DNA from: Leuconostocaceae bacterium ESL0723
Lineage (GTDB): Bacteria > Bacillota > Bacilli > Lactobacillales > Lactobacillaceae
Direction: 5' to 3'
DNA: 64,000 nt
Assembly (NCBI GenBank): GCA_029392055.1
Contig: CP113928.1
Span: forward strand, 1,300,501-1,364,500
The notes under the pieces were generated by a model. It was not told the DNA's origin, ran no database searches, and saw only the letters and a list, made by a program, of their open reading frames with translations. Below are positions 50,166 to 60,300 of this stretch, in pieces. The translations under genes and the position numbers were made by a program. The number at the start of each line of letters is the position of its first letter. The stretch's first letter is position 1.

Positions 50166-50705
50166 CTATTTAACCGAGGAATTATCATCATTGTCGGCAG
50201 CCGTTTTAGCCGCCTTGGCCGCCTTACGGGCGGCCCGAATCTGGCGGAAAAAGTCCTGTAAAAGGGCACCACTTTCTTCAGCAGCCACCCCACTGACGAC
50301 TTGAACCTGGTGGTTTAAGCGCTGGTCTGCTAGTAATTGGTACAGGGAGACCGTGGCCCCCGCCTTGGGATCAACCGCGCCAAAGTAAACTGCTGGAATT
50401 CGGGCGTTAATAATGGCGCCAGCACACATGATACAAGGCTCCAAGGTCACAAAGAGGGCGGTATTTTCCAGGCGCCAGGAACCAAGGGCCCGGTTGGCGG
50501 CCTCAATGGCTAAGATTTCAGCGTGGGCGGTGGCTAACTGATCGGTTTCCCGCAGGTTATGCCCCCGGGCAATCACCTGATTGTCATAAACAACCACGGC
50601 CCCAATCGGCACCTCGCCCAGTTCACCAGCCCGGCGGGCCTCAACTAGGGCTTCGTCCATAAAGGCCTGCACTTGGTCGGCGCTAAATTCAGGAATCTGT
50701 GCCAT
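50166..50705 (-). CDS. tadA: tRNA-specific adenosine deaminase
   Basis: The zinc-dependent deaminase makes inosine at A34 of tRNA-Arg. The metal motif HAEILAIEAAN and the distal LEPCIMCAGA are intact. The C-terminus has an Ala/Lys-rich tail (RKAAKAAKTAADN) longer than in most relatives. The ATG at 50705 has GGAG seven bases upstream, within the preceding methyltransferase gene, which it overlaps. Confidence 0.94.
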   Translation of the reverse strand: MAQIPEFSADQVQAFMDEALVEARRAGELGEVPIGAVVVYDNQVIARGHNLRETDQLATAHAEILAIEAANRALGSWRLENTALFVTLEPCIMCAGAIINARIPAVYFGAVDPKAGATVSLYQLLADQRLNHQVQVVSGVAAEESGALLQDFFRQIRAARKAAKAAKTAADNDDNSSVK

Positions 50706-51321
50706 TGACACTCTCCAAAACGTAATACCCTTTGTGCTTGGCCAGGGTGGTCACGTTACCAAAGGCCGCGGCCAGGTTCTTCTGGGCCGAAGGGGCACCC
50801 TGCTTTTTTTGGATAACGGCTACCAGGCGGCCGCCGGGCACGAGGTGGTGACGGGCTTCCTGGAGCATGGCGGTTACGACCGGCTTACCCGCCCGGATTG
50901 GTGGGTTAACCGCAATTAGGGCATACTTGTCACTGACCTGGTCATAAATATCAGATTGGAAGATATGGACCCGGCCAGCCACTCCGTTCTTTTCAGCGTT
51001 TTCTTGAGCCAGAGCCAGGGCCCGTTGGTTGACATCAACCATGTCGATTGGTCGCTGCCAGTCTTTCGCTAAGGCAATACCCACCGGGCCGTAACCGGTG
51101 CCCAAGTCCAGAACTGGACCAGCCGGCAGGTCGGTCAGTTCAGCCAAGGCATTTAACATGGTCACCGTGCCAAAGTCGACCCGGTGCTTGGAAAAGACCC
51201 CGGTGTCAGTGACAAAGTGCAAGTTATGCCCCAGCAGCTCAAAGTCAAAATCCTGGTAGTGGTGCTCAGCACTGGGGTCAGCCGTAAAGTACTGCTGGCC
51301 ACTAATTTTTTCGCTCATCAT
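50689..51321 (-). CDS. Class I SAM-dependent rRNA (guanine-N2)-methyltransferase-like
   Basis: The about 210-residue methyltransferase has the SAM motif DLGTGYGPVGIAL and the catalytic AVNPPIRAGK (NPPI), as in RsmC/RlmG-type guanine-N2 methyltransferases. The substrate is likely rRNA but not proven. The start is ATG at 51321 or 51318 behind GGAAGG. It is coupled to tadA by overlap and sits upstream of it on the same strand, after the L7/L12 terminator. Confidence 0.85.
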   Translation of the reverse strand: MMSEKISGQQYFTADPSAEHHYQDFDFELLGHNLHFVTDTGVFSKHRVDFGTVTMLNALAELTDLPAGPVLDLGTGYGPVGIALAKDWQRPIDMVDVNQRALALAQENAEKNGVAGRVHIFQSDIYDQVSDKYALIAVNPPIRAGKPVVTAMLQEARHHLVPGGRLVAVIQKKQGAPSAQKNLAAAFGNVTTLAKHKGYYVLESVNGTDS

Positions 51322-51382
51322 TTGACCTTCCCATCGCCTGCTAACAATTTGTCGGGGTAAATATACCATACTCCCGGGCACA

Positions 51383-51411
51383 AAAAAAGAAGCGCCGCAG
51401 CGCTTCTTTTA
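51383..51411. terminator. Terminator after rplL
   Basis: The hairpin AAAAGAAGCGC-CGCA-GCGCTTCTTTT is flanked by A and T tracts, 13 bases after the rplL stop. Confidence 0.9.
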
Positions 51412-51423
51412 GAGATGAATGGA

Positions 51424-51792
51424 TTACTTCAAAGTAACTGAGGCACCAGTTTCTTCCAAGGCATCCTTCAATTCGTTAGCTTCTGCTTCAGGAAGGGCTT
51501 CCTTGATGATTGATGGAGCACCATCAACCAAGTCCTTAGCTTCCTTCAAGCCCAAACCAGTAGCTTCACGGACAGCCTTGATGACCTTAACCTTAGCAGT
51601 ACCTGCTGAAGTCAATTCGACATCAAAGTCGCTCTTAGCAGCAGCGCCACCATCGGCACCGGCACCACCAGCAGCAACTGGGGCTGCAGCTGAAACATCA
51701 AATTCTTCTTCGATAGCTGAAACCAAGTCAGCCAAATCCAAGATGGTTGCATCCTTCAATGATGCAATAATCGCGTCTTTATCAAAAGCCAT
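51424..51792 (-). CDS. rplL: Ribosomal protein L7/L12
   Basis: The 122-residue stalk protein has an Ala-rich hinge (residues 36-52) and the factor-binding C-terminal domain ([20 protein letters not shown]-like, ending GASVTLK). It forms the flexible stalk on L10 that recruits translation factors. It follows rplJ by 54 bp and has its own terminator. Typical length and context. Confidence 0.97.
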   Translation of the reverse strand: MAFDKDAIIASLKDATILDLADLVSAIEEEFDVSAAAPVAAGGAGADGGAAAKSDFDVELTSAGTAKVKVIKAVREATGLGLKEAKDLVDGAPSIIKEALPEAEANELKDALEETGASVTLK

Positions 51793-51846
51793 GATTAAAT
51801 TCCTCCAAATAATAGTGTGTAATGGGGTTCTAAAATATTAAAGTGC

Positions 51847-52368
51847 TTATTCAGCAGCAGGAGCTGCTTCGCCTTCGGCTTCCTTCTTTTCCTGCAAGGC
51901 CTTAACCGCATAGGCAAAGGTCCGAATAGGATACTGGAACTCGGCCATCAACTGGCCAAGCAAACCGTCGTATGAAGGGAGGGAAGCGTACTTGTCGATG
52001 TCTTCGATGCTAGCTACGCTACCATCAACCACACCACCCTTGATCTCCAAAGTGTCGTTTTCATCGGCGAACTTCTTCAAAATCCGGGCTGGGGCCACGG
52101 CGTCTTCCTTAGAGAAGGCGACCGCTGAAGGTCCCACAAACAAGTCGTTCAACTCAGCGTAACCGGCCTTTTCAGCAGCACGTACCAGGATCTTGTTCTT
52201 AATAACTTCCAACAAAACCCCTTCGGCACGCAACTGGTGACGTAGGTCAGTAGATTCAGCAACAGTCAAACCACGAACGTTTACGACCACAGCTGATGTG
52301 GCGTCCTTGAACTGGTCGGCAACTTCATCAACTTTTTGGGCCTTAATCGCAATCGCTTGTTCACTCAT
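51847..52368 (-). CDS. rplJ: Ribosomal protein L10
   Basis: The 173-residue L10 has the RNA-binding N-terminal domain (SAVVVNVRGLTVAEST) and a helical L7/L12-binding C-terminus rich in Ala and Glu. It anchors the stalk and, with L7/L12, represses its own mRNA through the leader at 52395-52515. The ribosome site GAAAGGAG precedes the ATG. Confidence 0.97.
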   Translation of the reverse strand: MSEQAIAIKAQKVDEVADQFKDATSAVVVNVRGLTVAESTDLRHQLRAEGVLLEVIKNKILVRAAEKAGYAELNDLFVGPSAVAFSKEDAVAPARILKKFADENDTLEIKGGVVDGSVASIEDIDKYASLPSYDGLLGQLMAEFQYPIRTFAYAVKALQEKKEAEGEAAPAAE

Positions 52369-52394
52369 AATCGTGTTGCTCCTTTCTCAATATT

Positions 52395-52515
52395 TTTTGC
52401 AAAAGAAATCCCGCATGCCAGTAAGACACACGGGTAAAGTTAGTTTCAACTTCCTCGGCAGGAGATTAAGGCGCAAGCGCCACCTGAGTCTTAGGCAAAA
52501 TAGATTCAATTACTT
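52395..52515 (-). promoter_or_regulatory. L10 leader (ribosomal autoregulatory RNA)
   Basis: The 5' region of rplJ has two complementary blocks, GTGGCGCTTGCGCC and CTCCTGCCGAGGA, in the order typical of L10 leaders. These fold into the L10-L12 binding structure. No Rho-independent terminator with a clear T-tract is seen, so translational control is more likely. Boundaries are approximate. Confidence 0.65.
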
Positions 52516-52549
52516 TTTAAAGTTTAACAGGGTCAAAGACCGCTGTCAA

Positions 52550-53242
52550 TTAAAGGGTGTTTAAGTCCAACTTAACTGATGGGCTCATGGTTGCTGAAAC
52601 AGCAACGTTGTCCACGTAAGTTCCCTTAACGGCAGCTGGACGGGCCTTAACAATCGTGTTAGCAATCGTCTTGATGTTCTCAGCCAACTTACCATTGTCA
52701 AAGGATACGCGACCAACCGTAACCGAAACGTTACCGTCACGGTCAGTCCGGTAAGTCACCTGACCACCCTTGGCGTCAGAAACGGCCTTGGCAACATCCA
52801 TGGTAACCGTTCCAGTCTTAGGGTTAGGCATCAGACCCTTAGGTCCCAGTGCCCGACCAACCCGGCCGACCTGGGCCATCATGTCAGGGGTTGCAATGGC
52901 AACGTCAAAGTCCAACCAACCGTCTTGGATGCGCTGAACCAAGTCAGCAGCACCAACAACGTCAGCCCCAGCAGCTTCGGCTTCCTTAGCCTTGTCACCC
53001 TGGGCGAAGACTACGACAGTCTTGTCCTTACCACTACCGTTAGGCAGCACTACGGCACCACGCAACTGTTGGTCAGCCTGACGTGTATCAACATTCAAGT
53101 TAAAGGCCAATTCAACGGAACCGTCAAAGTTGGTGTAACTCAAATCCTTCAACAAAGCGACTGCGTCGTCTAAGGCGTATGCCTTTTCAGCATCAACCTT
53201 AGCCGCAGCTTCTAAATACTTCTTACCGTGCTTCTTAGTCAT
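52550..53242 (-). CDS. rplA: Ribosomal protein L1
   Basis: The 230-residue L1 ([15 protein letters not shown]...) has the conserved [21 protein letters not shown] segment. It binds 23S rRNA at the E-site stalk and can repress its own message. It overlaps the rplK stop by one base (TAATG). Confidence 0.97.
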   Translation of the reverse strand: MTKKHGKKYLEAAAKVDAEKAYALDDAVALLKDLSYTNFDGSVELAFNLNVDTRQADQQLRGAVVLPNGSGKDKTVVVFAQGDKAKEAEAAGADVVGAADLVQRIQDGWLDFDVAIATPDMMAQVGRVGRALGPKGLMPNPKTGTVTMDVAKAVSDAKGGQVTYRTDRDGNVSVTVGRVSFDNGKLAENIKTIANTIVKARPAAVKGTYVDNVAVSATMSPSVKLDLNTL

Positions 53243-53706
53243 TATTCTGCGTCCTCCTTGATTGCTGTACCATCAACAGTCAAGTCAACACCATCAACGG
53301 TCACACCCATTGAACGGGCAGTTCCCTCAATCATCCGCATAGCGGCAGTGATGTCGTTGGCGTTCAAATCGGCCATCTTGTTTTCCGCAATGGCACGGAT
53401 TTGATCAAGGGTCACGTTACCGACCTTCTTGATGTTAGGCTCACCAGAACCCTTACCGACAATCTTACGCAATTGGTCGGCAGCAGGTGGGGTCTTCGTT
53501 ACGAATTCGAATGAACGATCATCGAAAACGGAGATTTCCACAGGAATCATTGATCCTGCCTGATCGGCAGTCCGCGCGTTAAATTCCTTAGTAAATTGCG
53601 CGATGTTAATACCGGCCTGACCCAAGGCAGGTCCAACTGGTGGAGCTGGCGTTGCTTTGGCGGCGGCAATCTGTAGCTTAACTACATTGACAACTTTTTT
53701 AGCCAC
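53242..53706 (-). CDS. rplK: Ribosomal protein L11
   Basis: The 154-residue L11 has the thiostrepton-region N-domain ([18 protein letters not shown]) and the rRNA-binding C-domain ([11 protein letters not shown]). It carries about 13 extra C-terminal residues ([16 protein letters not shown]) compared with the usual 141. The GAGGAGG site precedes the ATG. It is in an operon with rplA. Confidence 0.97.
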   Translation of the reverse strand: MAKKVVNVVKLQIAAAKATPAPPVGPALGQAGINIAQFTKEFNARTADQAGSMIPVEISVFDDRSFEFVTKTPPAADQLRKIVGKGSGEPNIKKVGNVTLDQIRAIAENKMADLNANDITAAMRMIEGTARSMGVTVDGVDLTVDGTAIKEDAE

Positions 53707-53816
53707 GATTATTTCCTCCTCGTGTTGTGGTAAGGCGCAGCTTGAGTGCTGCTTCCACGTACGTCTATGACATACCAGACTATTCTACCAAAATAGTCGG
53801 CAATATTCAACTATTC

Positions 53817-54392
53817 TTAGTAGGCAATGCTGGTGTCGACATCGTTAAAGTCTAATTCGGTAGGGGTTTCCCGACCAAAGACCTCAACAGTGGCCTGCAG
53901 GCTCTGCTTTTCGGGATCGATGGCGGTTACCACCCCTTCCATGCCGTTGAAAGGTCCGTTGATAATCTTGATGGTCTGGCCAACCTCAACATCCAGGTCA
54001 ACCTTTTCCTGGGTAACCATGCCCATCCGCTTCATCAGCAGGTCAGCTTCTTCTGGCAGGAGGGAGTTAGGCTTAGAACCGGCACCGTGTGAACCAAGAA
54101 AGCCAGTAACCCCAGGGGTGTTACGGACAACGTACCAGGCTTCATCGGTCATGTTACCGTCCTGGGGAGTGGCCATCTCAACGAGGACATAACCTGGGAA
54201 GTCGTTTTCGACCGTCTTTTTCACTTCGCCGTCTTGGACCACGGAAACTTCCTGTTCAGGGACCAGGACCCGGAAAATCTGCTCGGTCATCCCCATCGTC
54301 TGGGTCCGTGACTCCAAGTTCGCCTTAACCTTGTGCTCATAACCTGAATAAGTGTGAACCACAAACCAGGCTTTTTCGATTTCTTCTGCCAT
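53817..54392 (-). CDS. nusG: Transcription termination/antitermination factor NusG
   Basis: The 191-residue NusG has the NGN domain (AWFVVHTYSGYEHKVKANL) and a C-terminal KOW motif (QTIKIINGPFNGMEGVV). It binds RNA polymerase and, in Gram-positives, promotes pausing. I start at ATG 54392, the normal N-terminus; the eight upstream codons have no ribosome site. Confidence 0.95.
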   Translation of the reverse strand: MAEEIEKAWFVVHTYSGYEHKVKANLESRTQTMGMTEQIFRVLVPEQEVSVVQDGEVKKTVENDFPGYVLVEMATPQDGNMTDEAWYVVRNTPGVTGFLGSHGAGSKPNSLLPEEADLLMKRMGMVTQEKVDLDVEVGQTIKIINGPFNGMEGVVTAIDPEKQSLQATVEVFGRETPTELDFNDVDTSIAY

Positions 54393-54492
54393 ATCAACTA
54401 GCACCCCAGGGTGCAAACCTCCTTAACTTTTTGCAAACTAAAAAGGGCCCACAAGTGCGCCCTCGACTAAAGTCAGTATACAACAAATAAGA

Positions 54493-54669
54493 TTAGTGTG
54501 CCAGGAGGAAGTTGACAATCTGCTGCAAAATCCAGTCTGAACCACCAATGATAATGGCAAAGATAATTGATACGGCAATCACGGCCACCGTCTCACGCGA
54601 TGTCTGCTGAGGCGTGAGCCAGGTAACCTTCTTCATTTCAGCCGCTACATTTTTAAAATACGTAATCAT
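54493..54669 (-). CDS. secE: Preprotein translocase subunit SecE
   Basis: The 58-residue protein has an amphipathic N-terminus (FKNVAAEMKKVTWLT) and one membrane helix, the single-span SecE of Gram-positives. It stabilises SecY. The ATG at 54669 follows GGGAG. Between rpmG and nusG, as usual. Confidence 0.93.
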   Translation of the reverse strand: MITYFKNVAAEMKKVTWLTPQQTSRETVAVIAVSIIFAIIIGGSDWILQQIVNFLLAH

Positions 54670-54683
54670 ATGGCTCCCAAACC

Positions 54684-54833
54684 TCACTTAGTCTGCTGGT
54701 GCAGGGTGTGTTTCCCACAGTGCGGACAAAATTTTTTAACTGCTAGGCGGGTAGTGCGTTCACGGGGTAAGGTCACGGTATAATTCCGCGATCCACAGAC
54801 CGTGCAGGCTAATGATCCCTTTTGACTAGGCAC
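54684..54833 (-). CDS. rpmG: Ribosomal protein L33
   Basis: The 49-residue L33 has both CxxC zinc motifs (CTVCGSRNY and FCPHCGKH), so it is the zinc-binding form. The start is GTG at 54833, because GGAGG lies eight bases before it and the length then matches the family; a longer frame reaches 54887. It lies between sigH and secE. Confidence 0.92.
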   Translation of the reverse strand: MPSQKGSLACTVCGSRNYTVTLPRERTTRLAVKKFCPHCGKHTLHQQTK

Positions 54834-54883
54834 AATAACCACCTCCACTTCGCCCAATATCATAACAAAAAGCCCCTGGGAAT

Positions 54884-55429
54884 TCAAATGACTCCGTAGA
54901 CCGCCTTTTTAAAGCGGTACTGCATCTGGTCAAAGCGTCGGTCAGCCCTGGTTCTACGCTCTAAAGCCTGGCTGCCCAGCAACTGACTGACCACCCGGCG
55001 AAAGTCCCCGCTCTGGGAAAGCTGGACCTGACTGAGGCTATCGCGCAGCACGGTGATACTTTCCGGGTTAAACTGGTCCGTTCCGAGTTCAAAGAGCTCG
55101 AAGTCGCCATTATCTTGCGAGTACAGGTTCTGGTAGAACTGACTCTTAGCACTGTAGTGCTGGCGGATAATGTCAGTCGCCCGGTTGTTTAAGGCAGTCA
55201 TGAAATAAGTCGAAAACTTGGCTTTTTGGCGGCTGACATCGTAACGGGCCACGGATTTTAACAGGACTTCCAACCCTTCGGCGTACCACTCGTCTAAGGT
55301 CAGCTGACTGCTAACCTTGCGATGGTGAACCTGGTAAATCAGGCCCTTTAAGTGCCAAATTAGGACTGGGTAGGCACATTCGTGGCCGTGTTGAGCCGCA
55401 ATCACGGCCGGCTGTAAACGATCTTGCAT
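54884..55429 (-). CDS. Sigma-70 family factor, SigH/ComX-like
   Basis: The 181-residue protein has a region-2-like segment ([21 protein letters not shown]) and a short, divergent region 4 ([19 protein letters not shown]). The place just upstream of rpmG-secE-nusG is that of sigH in Firmicutes; in lactobacilli this factor relates to competence genes. It is shorter and more diverged than B. subtilis SigH, so target promoters are unknown. Confidence 0.8.
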   Translation of the reverse strand: MQDRLQPAVIAAQHGHECAYPVLIWHLKGLIYQVHHRKVSSQLTLDEWYAEGLEVLLKSVARYDVSRQKAKFSTYFMTALNNRATDIIRQHYSAKSQFYQNLYSQDNGDFELFELGTDQFNPESITVLRDSLSQVQLSQSGDFRRVVSQLLGSQALERRTRADRRFDQMQYRFKKAVYGVI

Positions 55430-55470
55430 AATTCACCCCCACCAGTGGCTAGGAGCCGCTGGTTTTTATT

Positions 55471-56223
55471 TTATAAGGGGTGTCGTGAGTTATAGCCTTG
55501 ATACATTAACAAAGAAGCGGCCACGCTGGCGTTCAGACTCTGGACGGTCCCAACCATGGGAATCGTCAGCATGCCATCCACCCGCTTTTTAAGCAGGGGC
55601 GAGATGCCACGCCCTTCATTGCCGATAATCACCGCGACCGGACCACGGGCGTCAAAGCGACGGTAATCCTCGCCATTGACATCGGTCCCAAAAATCCAAA
55701 GACCGCGCTCTTTTAGGTCAGCGACCAGGTTAGCCAGGTTGGTCACCCGGGCGACCGGCACGGTTTCAATGGCACCGGTCGAGGTCTTAGCAACCGTGGC
55801 AGTGAGTTGGACAGCCCGGCGCTTTGGAATAATGACTCCGTTTACCCCGGCCGCATCCGCCGTTCGCAGGATTGAACCTAGGTTATGCGGATCTTCAATC
55901 CCATCCAAGATGAGGAAGAAGGGGGCATCCCCCTTGGCTTCCGCCTGGGCAAAAAGATCATCTACGCTGGCATAGTCAAAGGAAGCAATGCTTAAAACCA
56001 CGCCCTGGTGGTTACCACCGTTTGCCAGCTCATCTAACTTAGCCTTGGGTGCTTCTTGGACCACCAAGCCGCGCTTTTTAGCCAGCTGTATGACCTGGTT
56101 ACGCACCTTGTCGTTTAGGCCCTGCTGGAGCCAGACCTTGTTCAAACTCTGGTCACTTTGTAGGGCGGCCACACTGGCGTGGTGTCCGTATATAAAATCA
56201 TCGTGACTACTCTGCTTAGCCAT
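55471..56223 (-). CDS. rlmB: 23S rRNA (guanosine-2'-O)-methyltransferase RlmB
   Basis: The 250-residue SPOUT methyltransferase has an N-terminal substrate domain (IYGHHASVAAL) and the knot motifs LDGIEDPHNLGSILRTADA, IGNEGRGIS and SLNASVAASLLMY. It methylates G2251 of 23S rRNA. It overlaps mrnC by eight bases. Confidence 0.93.
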   Translation of the reverse strand: MAKQSSHDDFIYGHHASVAALQSDQSLNKVWLQQGLNDKVRNQVIQLAKKRGLVVQEAPKAKLDELANGGNHQGVVLSIASFDYASVDDLFAQAEAKGDAPFFLILDGIEDPHNLGSILRTADAAGVNGVIIPKRRAVQLTATVAKTSTGAIETVPVARVTNLANLVADLKERGLWIFGTDVNGEDYRRFDARGPVAVIIGNEGRGISPLLKKRVDGMLTIPMVGTVQSLNASVAASLLMYQGYNSRHPL

Positions 56224-56653
56224 GCTTTACCCTCTCGTGTTCCACTTGGTCATAAATCCAATCCATCAAGGTCCTAATCCGGTCGAGCTGACCCGACAGG
56301 TAGAGATAGCCAAACATGGCTTCAACCCCGGTTGAAATCCGGTAGGTCACCACATCGGTGTTCTTGGCCTTGGTGTGCGATTTGGCGTTCCGGCCCCGTT
56401 TAAAATAGTGCATTTCCTCGTCGGTTAAAATCTGGTCGTCAACCATCAGCTGGTAGAGACCAGCGTGGGCCTTGGCCGAAACGTAACGCCTGCTATGGCG
56501 CTGCAGGTCATTAACCTTGGTCAGTCCTAAGCCCAGTAAATGCTTACGAACCGCTACTTCGTAAATGGCATCGCCGATATAAGCCAGCGACAACCCGTTC
56601 ATTTGTTCATAGTTTAAATCTGGCATCCTGCCCTCAATTGAATTATTTTGCAC
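56216..56653 (-). CDS. mrnC: Mini-ribonuclease III
   Basis: The 145-residue RNase III-like protein lacks a double-stranded-RNA-binding domain. The catalytic core reads LAYIGDAIYEVAVRKHLL, with the Asp/Glu pair. It matures 23S rRNA. The start is GTG at 56653, with AGGAGG 11 bases upstream, or ATG at 56626. Usually cysS is upstream; here a 154-residue membrane gene is. Confidence 0.9.
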   Translation of the reverse strand: MQNNSIEGRMPDLNYEQMNGLSLAYIGDAIYEVAVRKHLLGLGLTKVNDLQRHSRRYVSAKAHAGLYQLMVDDQILTDEEMHYFKRGRNAKSHTKAKNTDVVTYRISTGVEAMFGYLYLSGQLDRIRTLMDWIYDQVEHERVKHG

Positions 56654-56670
56654 GTGCCAACGTTCCTCCT

Positions 56671-56684
56671 ATGAACATGTTCAT
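56671..56684. repeat. Perfect 14-bp palindrome in the mrnC leader
   Basis: ATGAACATGTTCAT is its own reverse complement. It lies between a TATAGAAT-like -10 and the AGGAGG of mrnC. It resembles a DinR/LexA box core (GAAC...GTTC) but with a two-base rather than four-base spacer. Confidence 0.6.
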
Positions 56685-56746
56685 TCTATAAAAGCCCATG
56701 AAATGGCGGAAGACCTGGGGCACAGACAAGTAGAAAAGCGGCATAA

Positions 56747-57202
56747 CTACTGCTGGTCGGCGTCGCCATCTTGACGGCGAAAGGCCCACCAGCGGACTGC
56801 CCAGGACAGGGTAAAACTCACCACCGTCGCTAGGATTAAGTAGAAGGATAAGCCAGCTGCGTGAATGGGTGGCCACAAAACCATGGCCAGGACAAAGATA
56901 ACCAAAGCCCCAAATAAGGCCTGGCCCCATTGGCGCCAGGAAGTTACCTGGTACTGGAAGCGGGGTTGGTTTTTAGGAAAGGCGACATAGCCCAGCTGCT
57001 CACCGATTGGTGAGGCGGCCAATAGGTAATAAAGTAAAAGGGCGTAGTCGAAGCGGTTTGGTGAGGTCGGATGACTATTTTCAGTTAACCGGGTTAGCAA
57101 GGCTAGGATTAGTAGGAGGGTAACGGCAATCACAATGGCCTGCGCCTGCCAGCGCTTAAGCCGTTTGATCCAGCCAATCCACTCAATTTTTAGCTCTTGC
57201 AT
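56747..57202 (-). CDS. Membrane protein (151 aa), unknown function
   Basis: There are four hydrophobic helices after a charged amphipathic start (LKIEWIGWIKRLKRW), and a polar end (RRQDGDADQQ). I recognise no family. The ATG at 57202 has GGTGGGG upstream; a GTG at 57211 is also possible. It lies between the mrnC and rpoC genes on the same strand, after the rpoC terminator, so it likely starts its own unit. Confidence 0.65.
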   Translation of the reverse strand: MQELKIEWIGWIKRLKRWQAQAIVIAVTLLLILALLTRLTENSHPTSPNRFDYALLLYYLLAASPIGEQLGYVAFPKNQPRFQYQVTSWRQWGQALFGALVIFVLAMVLWPPIHAAGLSFYLILATVVSFTLSWAVRWWAFRRQDGDADQQ

Positions 57203-57262
57203 GTCCTTCACCCCACCTTTGTTCAGCTGTTAGTCTACCATCAATTAAAAATTTGAACAAAC

Positions 57263-57299
57263 AAAAAAAGCGCCAACCCGTATGGGTTAGCACTTTTTT
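57263..57299. terminator. Terminator after rpoC
   Basis: The hairpin AAAGCGcCAACCC-GTAT-GGGTTaGCaCTTT is flanked by A and T tracts, seven bases after the rpoC stop codon. Confidence 0.88.
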
Positions 57300-57305
57300 A
57301 TGAGC

Positions 57306-60300
57306 TTACTTTTCTTCGTTATCCAAAGTTTGAGCAACTTCGTCTAACTTAGGAATAGCAGCCGTTTCTTCTTCGGGGTTAGCAACAACTTCGCCAACCA
57401 CCTTTGGCTTGATGTGACGGTATTCGGCCATACCAGTTCCGGCAGGAATAATCTTTCCGATGATAACGTTTTCCTTCAAACCAATCAAAGGATCGTTCTT
57501 GCCGCGGATAGCCGCGTCGGTCAGCACACGCGTCGTTTCCTGGAAGGAAGCGGCTGACAGGAAGGAGTTGGTCTCCAAGGCAGCCTTGGTAATACCAAGC
57601 AGCACTGGCCGAGCCGTAGCAGGCACCTTACCAGCAAAGAGGGCTGGTTCGTTGGCCCGCTTAAAGTCAGCGATATCCATCAAGTTACCAGGCAAGAGAT
57701 CCGTGTCACCAGGATCCATAATCCGCACCTTACGCAGCATCTGACGAATCATAACTTCGATGTGCTTATCGGAAACTTCAATACCTTGCAAACGGTAGAC
57801 CTTCTGAATTTCGGTCAACATGTAGGTCTCAGTCGTCAGGGTGTCGGTAACTGCCAACAACTCCTTAGGATCGATTGGTCCTTCGTTGATGGCTTCACCA
57901 CGCTTGATGGCATCACCCTCACCAAAGCGCATCCGCGCTGTCAGTGGCAGGGTGTAAGTCCGCGTGTCGGTGTCGCCTTCGATGGTGACACTCTTAGTCC
58001 GTTCAGCTGGGTTTTCTTCGATGGCCGTAATCTTTCCGGTTACCTCTGAAATTTCAGCACGTCCCTTAGGAATCCGGGCTTCCACGATTTCCTGCACACG
58101 AGGGAGTCCCTGGGTAATATCGTTACCACCGGCAACACCACCCGTGTGGAAGTTACGCATGGTCAGCTGGGTACCAGGCTCTCCGATTGACTGGGCAGCC
58201 ACAGTTCCAACTGCTTCACCAACTTCGACTTCTTCACCAGTAGCCAGGTTACGACCGTAATCCAAGACAGAAACCCCGTGCTCGGTCGTTGAAGTGAAGA
58301 CCGAACGAATCGTGACTTCTTCAATACCGGCATTGACGATGCGGCGGGCAGCCTCTTCATCAATCATTTCGTTGCGGGCCACAATCTTTTCACCAGTTTC
58401 AGGATCCAAGATTGACTTCATGGCATAACGACCAACAATTCGGTCATAAAGTGGCTCAACAACTGAGGTACCATCCATGATGGCGCGCACAGCAACACCA
58501 CGGTCAGAACCATTATCGAACTCGCGGACGATAACATCCTGGGCCACATCAACCAGACGACGGGTCAGGTAACCTGAGTTGGCCGTCTTCAAGGCCGTAT
58601 CCGACATTCCCTTCCGGGCACCGTGGGTCGAAATAAACATTTCCATCACGGTCAGACCATCACGGAAGTTTGACGTAACTGGCAGCTCGATAATCTTACC
58701 ACCAGGTCCGGCCATCAGACCACGCATACCAGCCAGCTGGACGAAGTTCGAGATGTTTCCTCGAGCACCTGAGTCCTGCATCATAAAGATTGGGTTGGTA
58801 GGGTCAAACGAGTCAATCAGCTCGTCTTGGATGGTGTCCTTAGCCTTACTCCAGATATCGATAACCCGCTGGTAACGCTCGGCATCGGTAATCAGACCAC
58901 GACGGAACTGCTTCGTAACCGTCGCAACCTGCTGGTGGGCATCAGCCAGGATGTCTGGCTTATCAGCCAATTCAGTAACATCGGTCATGGCCACCGTCAA
59001 ACCAGAACGGGTTGAGATGTCATAACCAAGGTCCTTCATCCGATCCAAGAGCAGGGAAGTTTCGGTCACCTTGTAACGCTTATAAACTTCGGCGATGATA
59101 TCGGACAGGAAGCCCTTCTTAAATGGTGCCACGATTGGGTGGTCATCTAAGAAATCATGAATATTTTCACCCTTTTCAATGAAGAAGTCGTCTGAAACGC
59201 CCTTGAAGTTGGCGTCAGAAGGTTCATTGATATAAGGGAAGTCAGTTGGCAAAATCTCGTTAAAGAGCAACTTACCAACTGAGGTCACCATAATCTTGCC
59301 ACGCTGTTCCTCAGTGAAAGGCTTGTCAGCGGGGAAAGAAGAGGTCTGGATACCAACCCGAGTGTGGAAGTGGACAATCTTGTTTTCATAGGCCAGTCGT
59401 GCTTCATCAACTGAACTAAAGATCATCCCTTCACCTTCACGGCCGGTTTCTTCAGTAGTCAGGTAGTAGTTACCAATAACCATATCCTGAGATGGGGCCA
59501 CGATTGGCTTTCCATCCTTAGGGGCCAGGATGTGGCCAGCGGCCAGCATCAGCAGGCGGGCTTCGGCCTGAGCTTCGTCAGACAAAGGCACGTGAATGGC
59601 CATTTGGTCACCATCGAAGTCGGCGTTATAGGCCTCGGTAACCAATGGGTGCAAACGCATGGCCTTACCAGAAACTAGGACAGGCTCGAAGGCCTGGATT
59701 CCCAGACGGTGCAGGGTAGGTGCACGGTTAAGGAGCACTGGGTGTTCCTTAATAACGTCTTCCAAGACATCCATGACGTCTTCATCAGCGCGATCAATCT
59801 TGCGCTTAGCTGATTTAACGTTGCCGGCCAGCTTACGCTTAGTCAATTCCTTCATGATGAAGGGACGGAAAAGCTCGATGGCCATTGGCCGTGGCAGTCC
59901 CATCTGGTTCATCTTCAAGAATGGTCCAACATCGATAACCGAACGACCTGAGTAATCAACACGCTTACCCAGCAAGTTCTGACGGAACCGACCCTGCTTT
60001 CCCTTCAACATGTGGGAAAGGGACTTCAATGGGCGGTTACCAGGACCGGCAACTGGACGGCCACGACGACCGTTATCCATCAAAGCATCAACTGCTTCTT
60101 GGAGCATCCGCTTTTCGTTTTGGACGATGATACCAGGGGCATTCAAGTCAAACAAACGCTTCAACCGGTTGTTACGGTTGATAACACGGCGGTATAAGTC
60201 GTTCAAATCAGAAGTGGCAAAACGGCCACCTTCCAACTGAACCATTGGCCGCAAGTCAGGTGGAATAACTGGAATAACTTCCATGACCATCCATTCTGGC

